Shown: positions 59,301 to 64,000 of the stretch, in pieces
How positions within the stretch are numbered: the first letter of the stretch is position 1
How the letters are laid out: each line of letters begins with the position of its first letter
Source: Streptomyces sp. 846.5
GTDB taxonomy: Bacteria; Actinomycetota; Actinomycetes; Streptomycetales; Streptomycetaceae
Assembly (NCBI RefSeq): GCF_004365705.1
Contig: NZ_SOBN01000002.1
Span: 558,001-622,000, forward strand
Direction: 5' to 3'
DNA: 64,000 nt
Notes under the pieces: generated by a model
What the model was told of the DNA's origin: nothing
Database searches by the model: none
The model's input: the letters and a program-made list of their open reading frames with translations, nothing else
Translations under genes and position numbers: made by a program

Positions 59301-62300
59301 CGACAGCCCGTCCCGACTGCGCGCGGACACCACCCACGGCACAGCCCCGGGCGGAGCCGCCTCCAGTCCCGCCGGGACGGATTCCAGCTGCGGAGCCTGC
59401 TGCAGAACCACGTGCGCGTTGGTCCCGGACACACCGAAGGCCGACACCCCGGCCCGACGCGGACGGTCCTCGTCCACCACCCAGTCGGTGCTCTCCAGCA
59501 GCAGCCGCACCTCGCCGGCCGACCAGTCCACATGCGAGGACGGCTCCGTCACATGCAACGTCCGCGGCAGCACACCGTGCCGCATCGCCAACACCATCTT
59601 GATCACACCCGCCACACCCGCAGCAGCCTGCGTATGACCGATGTTCGACTTCACCGACCCCAGCCACAACGGCCGCTCCGACCCACGATCCTGACCATAG
59701 GTCGCCAACAACGCCTGCGCCTCGATCGGATCACCCAGCGACGTCCCCGTCCCGTGCGCCTCCACCACATCCACGTCCGCGCCCGACAACCCGGCAGCCG
59801 CCAAGGCCTCGCGGATCACCCGCTGCTGCGAAGGACCGTTCGGCGCCGTCAACCCGTTCGACGCACCATCCTGGTTCACCGCGCTTCCGGCCACGACAGC
59901 CAGCACCGGGTGCCCATTGCGCCGCGCATCCGACAACCGCTCAACCACCAGCACACCAACGCCTTCGCCCCAGCCGGTGCCGTCCGCCGTATCCGAAAAC
60001 GGCTTGCACCGGCCGTCAGCCGCAAGGCCGCCCTGCGCGCTGAACTCCACGAACGCGCCCGGCGTCGACATCACCGTCACACCACCGGCCAGCGCGAGAT
60101 CGCACTCACCCGCACGCAGCGACTGGGCCGCCAGATGCAGCGCCACCAGCGACGACGAACACGCCGTGTCCACCGTCACCGCCGGACCCTCCAGGCCCAG
60201 CGCATACGAGATCCGCCCGGACAGCACGCTGGCCGCATTGCCCGTCCCGACATGGCCGCCGAAGTCGTCGGGCGACAGCACCAGCAGCGCCGCGTAGTCC
60301 TGGCCGTTGGTGCCCGCGAACACACCCGTCCGGCTACCGCGCACCGACGTCGGGTCGATACCCGCCCGTTCCAGCGCCTCCCACGAGGTCTCCAGCAGCA
60401 ACCGCTGCTGCGGATCCGTCGCCACCGCCTCACGCGGACTCATCCCGAAGAACCCCGGATCGAACCCGTCCGCGCTCTCCAGGAACCCGCCGACGCTCAC
60501 ATAGCTCGAACCGGGCCGCTCACGGGTGGGGTCGTAGAACGCGTCCAGATCCCAGCCCCGGTCTGCGGGGAAGACGTCGATCGCGTCCTCGCCACCGGAC
60601 AGCAACCGCCAGAAGTCCTCCGGCCCCACCACCCCACCCGGGAACCGGCACCCCATCCCCACGATCACCACCGGATCATCGTCAACCACCGACACCGCCC
60701 GCACCGCCACCTCAACACCCACACCCAACAACTCACCCCGCAAAAACCGCGCCAACGCCAACGGCGTCGGATAGTCGAACACCACCGTCGCCGGCAACAC
60801 CACCCCACACACCACCCCCAACCCGTTCCGCAACTCCATCGCCGTCAACGAATCAACACCCAACTCCCGAAACGCCCGCTCCGCCGGAACCCCCGACACC
60901 CCCGCATACCCCAACACCCCAGCCGCCCGCCCCCGCACCAACTCCAACAACACCCGCTCCTGCTCCACCCCCGACAACCCCACCAACCGCTCCCGCAACC
61001 CAGACCCAGCAACCACAACCCCCGAGGTCACACCCTTCAGCGCCACGCGTGCCTCCGGCACCCCGCCGATCAGCGCACTCGCCCGAACGCCGGTGAACGC
61101 GGGGGCGAAGTCGGCCCACGCCACATCGGCGACCACCGCCACCGCCTCACCCGAACCCAACACCCGCTCCAACGCCGCCAGCGCCACCTCCGGGCTCAAC
61201 GGCAGCACCCCACCACGACGCAACCGCGACGACACCACCGCACCGTCTGCCATGCCGCCCTCGGCCCACGGCCCCCACGCCACCGCCGTGCCCACCAGTC
61301 CATGCGCCCGACGCCGCTCCACCAACCCGTCCAGGAACGCATTCGCCGCCGCATAGGTCCCCTGACCCGGAGCACCCACCACCCCCGCGAACGACGAGAA
61401 CACCACAAACCCGTCCAACTGCCGGTCCCCCAACACCGCATCCAGGTTGAGCGCGCCCATCACCTTCGCCTGCATCACCGAGGCGAAGCGCTCGGCCGTC
61501 AACCCGTCGATCACCCCGTCCTCGACCACACCCGCCGCATGCACCACCCCATCCACCGGATACCGCTCCAGCAGAGCCTCCACCGCCCCACGATCCGCCA
61601 CATCACACGCCTCAACGACCGCCTCGACCCCCAGCCCCGCCAACTTCGCCACCAACTCCACAGCACCCGGCGCCGCCATGCCCCGACGACTCGTCAACAC
61701 CAACCGCCCCACCCCGGCCCCCGCCAACCACCGCGCCACCCGCACACCCAACGCACCCGTACCACCCGTCACCAACACCGTCCCACCAGCCCGCCACACC
61801 ACACCCGAACCACCACCCGACCCCGACACCCGCACCAACCGCCGACCGAACACCCCGGACCGCCGCACCGCCACCTGATCCTCACCCGAACCGGCCAGCA
61901 CACCGGCCAGGCGCCCCACCACCCGCCGATCCACCACCCCCGGCACATCCACCAACCCACCCCACCGCTCCGGCACCTCCAACGCCGCCACCCGACCCAA
62001 CCCCCACACCGACGCCTGCACCGGATCCACCACCCCATCCCAACCCCCCACCGACACACCACCACACGTCACCACCCACAACCGACCACCCACACCCGCA
62101 TCACCCAACGCCTGCACCAACACCGCGCAGAGGCACAACGCCTCCACTACGTCGCCCCCAACAGCACCCACCAGCATCAACACCCCCACTACCTCGCCCA
62201 CACCGGCAATCCGCTCGGCCAAAACCCCACGCTGCACACCCGCCTCGCACTCCACCACCACCGTGTCCACCCGCAGCCCGTCGATCACCGAGGCAACCCA

Positions 62301-64000
62301 CTCGTCCCCGGCACAACCCTCCGGCACCACCACCAACCAACGACCCGTCAACGCCCCACCCGACACCGCGTCCAGCGGCTTCCACTCCACCCCATACACC
62401 AGCTGATCCACCCGCGAAGCCTCGACCCGACCCCGTCGCCACGACGACAGCGCCGGCACCAACGCGCCCAGTGCCTCCCGATCCAGTTCCAACGACCCAG
62501 CCAACGCATCCAGATCACCACGCTCGACCGCGTCCCAGAACTCGGCCTCCAGGCCGTCGGTCCGCTCGGCCGGGCGGTTGTCGGCGGCCACCACGCCCGA
62601 GGTCGCCAACCAGTAGCGCTGCTGATGGAAGGCGTAGGTGGGCAGGTCCACCCGTCGGGCGCCAGGGAGCAGCGCTGCCCAGTCGAGAGCCACGCCGCTC
62701 ACGAAGAGCCGCGTGATCGCGGCGAGAGTGCTGGCGGCCTCGGGTCGGTCCTTGCGCAGGACCGGGACGAGCAGCTTGTCCTCCGTGCCGAGGCAGGGCT
62801 GCGCCATCGCGGTCAATGTCCCGTCCGGACCCAGCTCCAGGAAACGGGTGACCCCCCGATCCTCCAGCACACGAATACCGTCCGCGAAGCGCACCGCCTG
62901 CCGCACGTGCGACACCCAGTACTCCGCCGAGGCCAACTGCTCCGGCGAGGCGAGCTCACCGGTGACGTTGGAGACGATCGCCAGCTGCGGCTCCTGGTAC
63001 TCCACGCTCTCCGCCACCTGGCGGAAGTCGGCGAGCATCGGCTCCATCAACGGCGAGTGGAAGGCATGGCTCACCCGCAACCGCGTCGCCTTACGCCCCA
63101 TCGCCCGCACCTGCTGGGCAACCCTCTTCACGTCGGCCTCGACACCGGAGATCACCACCGCGTTCGGACCGTTGACCGCCGCGATGCCGACCTGACCTTC
63201 AAAACCCTCCAGCAGCGGCAGCACCTCCGCCTCCGAGGCCTGCACAGCGACCATCGCCCCACCGGCGGGCAGCGCCTGCATCAACCGACCACGCGCGGCC
63301 ACCAGACGGCACGCGTCCTCCAGCGACAGCACCCCCGCCACATGCGCCGCAGCCAACTCACCCACCGAATGGCCCAGCAGGAAGTCCGGCCGAATGCCCC
63401 ATGACTCCACCAGCCGGAACAACGCCACCTCGACCGCGAACAGCGCTGGCTGCGCGAACTCCGTGCCGTTCAACGCCTCCGCGTCATCCCCGAAGACAAC
63501 CTCCCGCAACGGAGCATCCACCAGAGCGCACACCGCGTCGAACGCCGCCGCGAACACCGGGAACGCCTCGTACAGCTCCCGACCCATCCCCAACCGCTGC
63601 GAACCCTGACCCGCGAACAAGAACGCCAGCTTGCCACCGGAGTGGGCGGAGCCGACGACGATGCCTTCGCTTTGCTTCCCCTGGGCGAGCCGACCGAGTC
63701 GCTGAACGAGTTCCTCACGGCTCTTCCCGAGCACGGCGGCGCGATACGGCAGCGCCGACCGATGCGCGGCCAACGACCACGCCGTATCGACGGGAGCGTC
63801 CTCGGGGTGGTCCGCGACGTGCGACAGCAGCCGGGCGGCCTGCGCCTGCAGACCCTCCTCACTGCGTGCGGACAGCACCCACGGCAGCACCGGCGGCACG
63901 GGCTGCTGCTCGACGGGGCTCTCCGAACCGTCCGCCTGAGCGGTCTCGGTCGGCAGCGGCAGCGGCGCGGCCTCCAGAATGGTGTGCGCGTTGGTGCCGC
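40848..64000 (-). CDS. Modular PKS gene B: five modules (first partial), at least 7716 aa, 5' end outside the window
   Basis: The open frame enters from beyond base 64000, in the end of a KS (GTNAHTILE), and runs to TGA at 40848. It holds Ma: AT-KR-ACP; Mb: KS-AT-KR-ACP; Mc: KS-AT-DH-ACP with no KR; Md: KS-AT-KR-ACP; Me: KS-AT-DH-ER-KR-ACP. Four ATs carry GHS(I/V)GE plus HAFHS (malonyl); the Md AT carries GHSQGE plus YGSH (methylmalonyl-like). The C-terminal region (about 41100-40851, [11 protein letters not shown]) is a helical docking domain that should bind the coiled coil of gene C, which starts 35 bp downstream. A GTG at 63899 is only an internal codon, not the start. KR regions of Ma and Mb differ sharply in base composition from the rest. 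With at least 23 kb it is the largest gene in the window. Confidence 0.95.
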   Translation of the reverse strand, partial: GTNAHTILEAAPLPLPTETAQADGSESPVEQQPVPPVLPWVLSARSEEGLQAQAARLLSHVADHPEDAPVDTAWSLAAHRSALPYRAAVLGKSREELVQRLGRLAQGKQSEGIVVGSAHSGGKLAFLFAGQGSQRLGMGRELYEAFPVFAAAFDAVCALVDAPLREVVFGDDAEALNGTEFAQPALFAVEVALFRLVESWGIRPDFLLGHSVGELAAAHVAGVLSLEDACRLVAARGRLMQALPAGGAMVAVQASEAEVLPLLEGFEGQVGIAAVNGPNAVVISGVEADVKRVAQQVRAMGRKATRLRVSHAFHSPLMEPMLADFRQVAESVEYQEPQLAIVSNVTGELASPEQLASAEYWVSHVRQAVRFADGIRVLEDRGVTRFLELGPDGTLTAMAQPCLGTEDKLLVPVLRKDRPEAASTLAAITRLFVSGVALDWAALLPGARRVDLPTYAFHQQRYWLATSGVVAADNRPAERTDGLEAEFWDAVERGDLDALAGSLELDREALGALVPALSSWRRGRVEASRVDQLVYGVEWKPLDAVSGGALTGRWLVVVPEGCAGDEWVASVIDGLRVDTVVVECEAGVQRGVLAERIAGVGEVVGVLMLVGAVGGDVVEALCLCAVLVQALGDAGVGGRLWVVTCGGVSVGGWDGVVDPVQASVWGLGRVAALEVPERWGGLVDVPGVVDRRVVGRLAGVLAGSGEDQVAVRRSGVFGRRLVRVSGSGGGSGVVWRAGGTVLVTGGTGALGVRVARWLAGAGVGRLVLTSRRGMAAPGAVELVAKLAGLGVEAVVEACDVADRGAVEALLERYPVDGVVHAAGVVEDGVIDGLTAERFASVMQAKVMGALNLDAVLGDRQLDGFVVFSSFAGVVGAPGQGTYAAANAFLDGLVERRRAHGLVGTAVAWGPWAEGGMADGAVVSSRLRRGGVLPLSPEVALAALERVLGSGEAVAVVADVAWADFAPAFTGVRASALIGGVPEARVALKGVTSGVVVAGSGLRERLVGLSGVEQERVLLELVRGRAAGVLGYAGVSGVPAERAFRELGVDSLTAMELRNGLGVVCGVVLPATVVFDYPTPLALARFLRGELLGVGVEVAVRAVSVVDDDPVVIVGMGCRFPGGVVGPEDFWRLLSGGEDAIDVFPADRGWDLDAFYDPTRERPGSSYVSVGGFLESADGFDPGFFGMSPREAVATDPQQRLLLETSWEALERAGIDPTSVRGSRTGVFAGTNGQDYAALLVLSPDDFGGHVGTGNAASVLSGRISYALGLEGPAVTVDTACSSSLVALHLAAQSLRAGECDLALAGGVTVMSTPGAFVEFSAQGGLAADGRCKPFSDTADGTGWGEGVGVLVVERLSDARRNGHPVLAVVAGSAVNQDGASNGLTAPNGPSQQRVIREALAAAGLSGADVDVVEAHGTGTSLGDPIEAQALLATYGQDRGSERPLWLGSVKSNIGHTQAAAGVAGVIKMVLAMRHGVLPRTLHVTEPSSHVDWSAGEVRLLLESTDWVVDEDRPRRAGVSAFGVSGTNAHVVLQQAPQLESVPAGLEAAPPGAVPWVVSARSRDGLSAQAGRLLALVAERDELDPRDVGHSLAATRSAFEHRAVVVGDDRTELLRGLEALAAGEFSPSVATGDAGFEGRTAFLFAGQGSQRLGMGRELYEAFDVFANAFDAICAQVDGELELPLREVVFGEDAERLNGTAFTQPALFAVEVALFRLVESWGVRPDFLIGHSIGELAAAHVAGVLSLEDACRLVVARGRLMQALPSGGAMVALQASEAEVLPLLEGEVGIAAVNGPHAVVVSGEEAAVLAVAERIEALGRKASRLRVSHAFHSPLMEPMLAEFRRVAESVGYGQPQLAIVSNVTGGLASAEELTSAEYWVSHVREAVRFADGVEELVVQGVTRFLELGPDGTLTAMAQACLANAEAVVVPSCRKDRPEVAVLLSAVGGLFAHGVEVDWSALFAGAGARRVDLPTYAFQHGRYWPTPAAPSEQATAGVSVVDARFWEAVEREDLESLAADLELDEQVLGTVVPALSQWRQQRNEQSALDSHRYGVTWKALVNPARETQLSGKWLVVVPTGQVDSDWVGSVLDGLASSGAQIVPVECGLGVDRVVLAERLRALVVGGEPVVGVVSLLAVAGGGWDVVPVGLSSTLVLVQALGDAGVGGRLWVVTCGGVSVGGWDGVVDPVQASVWGLGRVAALEVPERWGGLVDVSGVVDRRVVGRLAGVLAGGSGEDQVAVRGSGVFGRRLARVVGAGGSGVVWRVGGTVLVTGGTGALGVRVARWLAGAGVGRLVLTSRRGLGAPGAVELVAELAGLGVEAVVEACDVADRGAVEALLERYPVDGVVHAAGVVEDGVIDGLTAERFASVLRAKVLGAVYLDELTRGRELDGFVVFSSIAGVWGSGGQGAYAAANAFLDGLVERRRAGGLVGTSVAWGPWAGGGMASAEGAEEHLRRRGLPALRPELAVAALQRVLECGDGAVVVAQVDWARFAPAFTSGRPSPLLADLPEAQDALKVALTPGVEPGGSKLQQRLAGLSMIECDRALLDLVRARAASVLGYADPTLLETGRAFRDLGFDSLTAVELRNRLNAETGLQLPATLVFDYPTPVDLAGFLRDALFGVSAAVLPPTRDAVGVMDDPIAIVGMSCRLPGEVAGPDDLWRLVVEGRDAISVFPTDRGWDLGALHGSEGGAAGRSHTRTGGFLHDAHQFDPAFFGISPREAVAMDPQQRLLLEVAWETFELAAVETGTVRGSRTGVFIGAGSSGYGSGLQEVPDGLGGHLLTGISGSVLSGRVAYALGLEGPAVTVDTACSSSLVALHLAVQSLRSGECDLALAGGVTVMADPGAFVEFSAQGGLAVDGRCKAFSDAADGTGWAEGVGLLLVERLSDARRNGHTVLAVVAGSAVNQDGASNGLTAPNGPSQQRVIREALAGAGLAPRDIDAVEAHGTGTTLGDPIEAQALLATYGQDRLEGRPLWLGSLKSNIGHAQAAAGVAGVIKMVQAMRHGVLPRTLHAEVPSSQVDWSAGEVRLLTENTDWPMEEDRPRRVGVSAFGVSGTNAHVIIQQAPQQEGVTPEQERVAPEPGAGAAGPVPWVVSSRSREGLSAQAARLLARLADAPDTDPLDVGHSLAVTRSVFEHRAVVVGADRAELLNGLTALAAGESAAQVVTGAVGFEGRTAFLFAGQGSQRLGMGRGLYQAFEVFAEAFDAVCAQVDGQLERPLYDVVFGTSADADADPELLNSTAFAQPALFAVEVAMFRLLESWGIRPDYLLGHSIGELAAAHVAGVMSLEDACRLVVARGRLMQALPAGGAVVALEASEAEVLTLLEGRGTGVGIAALNGPNAVVVSGEEAATLEVAARIEALGRRTKRLRVSHAFHSPLMEPMLREFRQVAESVDYQVPHLTIVSNVTGDLATAAELASPEYWVSHVRQAVRFADGIRQLEQHGVTRFLELGPDGTLTAMAAVSASEVGGVMVPGLREDRAEVGALLSAVAALFTHGTEVHWSALFDGTGARTVELPTYAFQRRRYWLEVTPPGGDPASIGLVPIDHPLLAAAVPMADSSELLLTGRLSLAAQPWLADHRIAGTVVVPSTALLELAVVAGDQIGCDQVRELILEAPLQVPDRGSVRLQVRIEEPDALGTRALTIHSRPDALADDGSDRDHWTRNASGSLIAGATQQPQDTADLEVWPPADAEPLDLDGVYDRLAANGFDYGPGFRALTAAWQQADEVFAEVTLPEGAQALAGRFGLHPALLDAALHPMGLGTLKDLSAGRMLFAWRDASLFADGATTLRVRLTPRGGDSLSLLAADGSGRPVIAIGSMLLRQVTTPAATAPSAQTESATTDAGLAAPRAESPRQLERRRRAEAGRAESGLIQKLTGRSDAERQRVLLDLVRKQVAVVLDYDGPEDVEPTRVFKDLGFASLTAVELRNLLSAEIGVALPATLVFDYPSSLALARHLDQELFGRQADRGVPVRSLTPVDQDPIAIVGMACRYPGGVGTPEELWDLVASQGDGISPFPTDRSWDLAKLYHPDPDHPGTCYAREGGFLHNASQFDPSFFGISPREATAMDPQQRLLLETSWEALERAGIDPTSVRGSLTGVFAGVTYQDYINILTNAEESFEGYIGTGNSPSVLSGRISYVMGLEGPSLSVDTACSSSLVALHLAVQALRQGECSLALAGGVTVMSTPGSLIEFSRQRALAKDGRCKPFSAQAEGASWAEGAGMVVVERLSDARRNGHPVLAVIQGSALNQDGASNGLTAPNGPSQQRVIRAALANGRLTPDEVDAVEAHGTGTTLGDPIEAQALIAAYGQDRDENRPLWIGSLKSNIGHSQAAAGIGGVIKMVMAIRNGVLPQTLHAEEPSHEIDWSAGAVRLLTEPVTWPDTGRPRRAGVSAFGMSGTNAHVIIQQAPQQSPQQDEAVDPDADAPAAALPVVPALLSARTADGLRGQAARLRSHLRANPELALGDLARSLALTRTAFEYRSVVLATSREELDRGLLDIAEDRMVTDVVSGVANVSTGPVLVFPGQGAQWAAMGRQLLAESPVFADRMAQCEQALAPFVDWSLTAVLRGDEDAADLDRVDVVQPALWAVMVSLAHLWRSYGVEPAAVVGHSQGEIAAACVAGALSLEDGARVVALRSRAIVAIAGNGGMMSVPLPVEQVRERLRPWGEQLSVAAVNGPSSVVVAGDAAALDELFNALTADGVQARKVSVDYGSHSSQVEPIREQVLQALAGIEPQPAEIPFLSAVTGQWLDTTGLDPEYWYTNLRQTVRFEEAIRALLKAGNRAFIEVSPHPVVAFGLRETIDDVGAEAVVLSTLRREQGGLGRFLTSLAEAHAQGVDVDWRSVFAGTGARTVDLPTYAFQRRRYWPQLRDLTVATDGAQTVDTVETSFWETVEQEDLEALAATLDLGGEAPLSEVLPALSSWRRNSREKSTLDNWRYTVGWSPLSQEGTGTLSGSWLLVVPADQVGGTVSGELVEGARRALDANGARVRLVEVGDAATDRGSLAEQLRAALDEDGGDLPLNGVLSLLALAERPHPEFSSVPVGLAATLSLIQALGDLKVEAPLWCGTRGAVVVSDPEQIASSPQALIWGLGRVAALEHSDRWGGLLDLPATLDTRAGVRLSSVLADPRGEDQIAVRASGAFGRRLLRAPLGSAPVEDGWRPRGTVLVTGGTGAVGGHVSRWLAGLGAEHLLLTSRRGADAPGAAELTAELNALGAEVTIAACDVSDRESLRELLASVPAKYPLDAVLHVAGSLDDGVIDALDAGRLDPVLRVKVGGALNLHELTKDLDLSAFVLFSSTSGTISGSGLGNYAPGNAFLDALALQRRAAGLPATAVAWGHWADGGMGDGAVGDRLRRFGVYDMAPELACAALLQALDHGETCVAVTDLGWDRFAPAFSGSRPSALLLELADAQRVLRAATSAGAKDGAGQEVSMLRLHVADLPESERADAVLDVVRGYVATVLGYEGPEAVEPGRAFSDLGFDSLSAVELRNGMNKITGLRLPSTLVFDYPNCGELARLLLAEMSDGQPEAALPAVVATFVDDDPIAIVAMSCRFPGDVRTPEQLWQLLDSGGDAVAPFPTDRGWDLEAIYHPDPDHPGTSYANEGGFIADVDQFDPAFFGISPREAVAMDPQQRLLLETSWEAFERAGIDPVSLRGSRTGVFAGTNGQDYPGLLVASGEDYEGYIGTGNAASVVSGRVSYTFGLEGPAVTVDTACSSALVALHLAVQALRSGECDLALAGGVTVMSTPGLFLDFSRQRGLAADGRCKAFADQADGAGFSEGAGMLLVERLSDARRNGHAVLAVVAGSAVNQDGASNGLTAPNGPSQQRVIRQALAGAGLSASDVDVVEAHGTGTTLGDPIEAQALLATYGQDRPADRPLWLGSVKSNIGHTQAAAGAAGLIKMVLAMRHGVLPQTLHIDAPSSHVDWSVGAVELLTEKREWPADEGRPRRAGISSFGISGTNAHTILEEPPRAEDQEHRAQEAAETEENGVERMTSVGTPVGVVPWVVSGKTAAAMRGQAERLSGFAVGDEGPALHDIGASLVTSRSVFDHRAVVLGADRVELLGGLAALAGGESASNVVSGLARREGRTAFLFAGQGSQRLGMGRELYEAFPVFAEAFDAVCALVDTPLREVVFGADAEALNSTAFAQPALFAVEVALFRLVESWGITPDYLVGHSIGELAAAHVAGVLTLEDACRLVAARGRLMQALPAGGAMAALQASEAEILQLLGDDVGIAAVNGTNAVVVSGVEAAVDEIAEQIRGMGRKATRLRVSHAFHSPLMEPMLAEFRQVAQSIAYERPRLAVVSNVTGELATAEQLMSPEYWVGHVREAVRFADGVRWLEQHKVTRFLELGPDGTLTAMALGCLADDDALLVPALRKDRPELTALLTAMAGLFTHGVDVDWAALFPGAGRVALPTYAFQRKSYWPRFTNTNARLGDLGSAGLASAEHPLLSTAVQVAGTDEFLFTGRLSLQSHPWLRDHAVSGTVLFPGTGFLELGLRAADEAGCGGVEELTIAAPLVVPERGGVRLQVVVSAPDDSGHRTLDVYSRPQDAPDEQPWILNASGSLAARGSAPTEQPFDFAVWPPRDAVVLGVDGFYERFAEQGFAYGPVFQGLQAVWQRGDEIFAEVGLPEEHEALAGSFGIHPALLDSGLHAMMFVSMADTGHGRLPFSWNGVSLRASGARALRLRLVQSGPEAVSLELADPAGLSVASITSLQLRQVSGELISSAGESAFRESLFQLDWVQALVAELPQSGTAHWAVVGEDAHTLAVDLSSGRVTVSPCTDLSELVGLGADLPEAVLFRCDVKGSSDRKQTGEDLVAATHEVTGRVLEVLQKWLAEPAFETARLVLLTRGAVTGDQRSPDPALSAVWGLVRAALVENPGRFVLLDVDGAAESWDTVADAVASGEPELAVRQGVAYVPRLGRVATRSAALPLPGDAAAWRLDIAEMGTLEGLALVECPDAVSELTAGQVRVSVRAAGLNFRDVLNALGMYPGEAGLLGGEGAGVITEVGPGVAGLAVGDRVMGMFFGAFGPLAIADARTVVRVPSGWSFAQAASVPIVFLTAYYALVDLGRLRSGEKVLVHAAAGGVGMAAVQLARHLGAEVFGTASAAKWPALRRLGLDDDHIASSRDLGFEFAFGAATDDDGVDVVLDSLAGEFVDASLRLLPRGGRFLEMGKTDVREPAAVVQEHAGVKYRAFDLWEAGPERIGEMLAALVRLFESGALNPSPVTVWDVRQAPEAFRYLSQAKNIGKVVLTVPTPLRTDGTVLVTGGTGGLGALVARHLATERGVGHLVLASRRGWDSPGVGALVEELSGRGTEVTVVACDAADRESLAELLGAIPAEHPLTAVVHTAGVLDDGVLSSLTPERMSAVLRPKADAAVNLHELTQGLDLAAFVLFSSVAGTFGSAGQGNYSAANAFLDGFAQVRRGLGLPATSLGWGAWASATGMTSELSEADLRRMGRGGMLPLSADQGLGLLDSTALDPTAVPDRAALLPMNLDVSVLRAHAEAVPPLLRNLVRTPTRRTAETGARAAGGQADLGQRLVALAPADREQLLTDLVCGQAAAVLGHASAEGIDPEQAFKELGFDSLTAVELRNRLNAATKLRLPATLVFDYPTPIVLVEYLLGEIKLPAAAGTPGPLPLLVELDRLEAALSAAATDGGAVGAAEYSKITDRLLHLTAKWKEQRNGADAPDKDDEALDSVATADELFDLIDKELGML
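44732..46928. repeat. Copy 2 of near-identical KS-AT block (module Me), shared with 18731-20873
   Basis: The partner of the block in gene D. Both copies encode the unusual TACSSA active site and [11 protein letters not shown]. The differing linker (about 45760-46110) encodes an extra Glu-rich stretch. The block ends abruptly at the KS segment upstream of the active site. Confidence 0.85.
47400..52070 (-). other. PKS B module Md: KS-AT(methylmalonyl-like)-KR-ACP
   Basis: KS Cys about 51545; AT GQGAQ about 50430, GHSQGE about 50180, and YGSH (about 49871-49885) in place of YASH; KR GGTGAVG about 48505 with LDD and [15 protein letters not shown] about 47565. Likely a methyl-branched beta-hydroxy unit. 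Confidence 0.85.
52080..56090 (-). other. PKS B module Mc: KS-AT(malonyl)-DH-ACP, no ketoreductase
   Basis: KS Cys about 55575; AT GHSIGE about 54180, HAFHS about 53880; DH His (codon 53265-53267) in [10 protein letters not shown] and Asp in LLDAALH are both present. Where a KR of about 1.3 kb should follow there is only a linker (about 52530-52350) rich in Arg, Glu and Ala, then the ACP. The ACP reads GFASL (52242-52256), with Ala before the phosphopantetheine Ser instead of Asp. A beta-keto unit is predicted. Confidence 0.88.
56110..60690 (-). other. PKS B module Mb: KS-AT(malonyl)-KR-ACP
   Basis: KS Cys about 60150; AT GHSIGE about 58805, HAFHS about 58520; KR GGTGALG about 57195, VED at the LDD position but Trp in AGVWGSGGQ as in A-type KRs, so its stereochemistry is ambiguous; ACP GFDSL about 56265. 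Confidence 0.87.
56913..57546. repeat. Copy 1 of shared KR block (module Mb), matching 61481-62124
   Basis: Identical at 56913-57067 versus 61481-61635 (155 bp) and at 57366-57546 versus 61944-62124 (181 bp), with a few differences and small indels between. It covers the end of the KR structural half and the NADPH-binding half. Confidence 0.85.
60700..64000 (-). other. PKS B module Ma (partial): [KS outside]-AT(malonyl)-KR-ACP
   Basis: AT GQGSQ about 63605, GHSVGE about 63360, HAFHS about 63060; KR structural half from FWDAVE about 62540; cofactor motif GGTGALG about 61755 with VED at the LDD position and [15 protein letters not shown] about 60845. Predicted beta-hydroxy unit. Confidence 0.87.
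61481..62124. repeat. Copy 2 of shared KR block (module Ma), matching 56913-57546
   Basis: The partner of the Mb block. Hand counts show its strong strand bias: the plus strand at 61501-61560 has 32 C and only 9 G in 60 bases. Confidence 0.85.

Noticed and set aside
50181-63404. A 13-kb open frame on the plus strand (about 4400 codons)
   Set aside because: It is exactly antisense to PKS B, and its translation is low-complexity Arg/His/Gln/Pro. It arises because GC-biased third positions suppress stops on the opposite strand.
63899-63901. GTG as the start of PKS B
   Set aside because: The frame stays open to the window end and encodes the end of a KS (GTNAHTILE), so this is an internal Val codon.
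1-64000. CRISPR arrays, tRNA or rRNA genes, insertion sequences
   Set aside because: No regularly spaced short repeats, no tRNA-like cloverleaf and no transposase were seen. The long repeats are paralogous PKS domains.

Overview
The window is 64 kb of high-GC actinomycete DNA, most likely from Streptomyces or Kitasatospora. It is the interior of a very large modular type I polyketide synthase (PKS) gene cluster for a glycosylated macrolide or polyol macrolactone. The evidence is four giant minus-strand PKS genes, a thioesterase, a macrolide-type glycosyltransferase and a P450-type ferredoxin. The cluster runs off both ends of the window.

Layout. Positions 1-11972 (minus): the start of the assembly line, with a KSQ-AT-ACP loading module (methylmalonyl-type AT, so a propionyl starter), a fully reducing module 1 and the KS-AT of module 2. 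A single-base deletion near 2087 breaks the frame just before the module-2 KS cysteine. Positions 12.2-13.5 kb (plus): a translationally coupled TetR regulator and six-helix membrane protein, with a possible leaderless promoter and a candidate operator. Positions 13552-13596: a strong hairpin terminator between convergent genes. Positions 13631-15180 (minus): a [3Fe-4S] ferredoxin and a glycosyltransferase whose start codon overlaps the PKS stop. Positions 15177-26081, 26143-40812 and 40848-64000 (all minus): three PKS genes called D, C and B here, transcribed B, C, D with gaps of 35 and 60 bp. D ends in a thioesterase.

How it works together. Coiled-coil N-termini and helical C-termini indicate docking B to C to D. 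The module order is: Ma (AT-KR-ACP; its KS is outside), Mb (KS-AT-KR-ACP), Mc (KS-AT-DH-ACP, no KR), Md (KS-AT-KR-ACP, methylmalonyl-like AT), Me (full reducing loop), C1 (KR), C2 (mutated DH plus KR), C3 (KR), D1 (methylmalonyl, KR), D2 (DH-KR), TE. If colinear, the carboxyl half of the product is a 2-enoate with 4-methyl, hydroxyls at C5, C7, C9 and C11, a saturated C13, 14-methyl, 15-OH, a 17-ketone, and hydroxyls at C19 and C21. A C17/C21 six-membered hemiketal is then plausible. Ten of the thirteen ATs look malonyl-specific. The ferredoxin implies a P450 elsewhere in the cluster. The glycosyltransferase adds a sugar.

Points of most interest: the KR-less DH module whose ACP has GFAS instead of GFDS; a DH with its catalytic His changed to Arg; an AT with YGSH in place of YASH; large near-identical KS-AT blocks shared by the last module of B and the last module of D; two shared KR blocks with markedly different base composition; and the frameshift in module 2. 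All boundaries below are read from motifs and are approximate to about 50 bases for domains.
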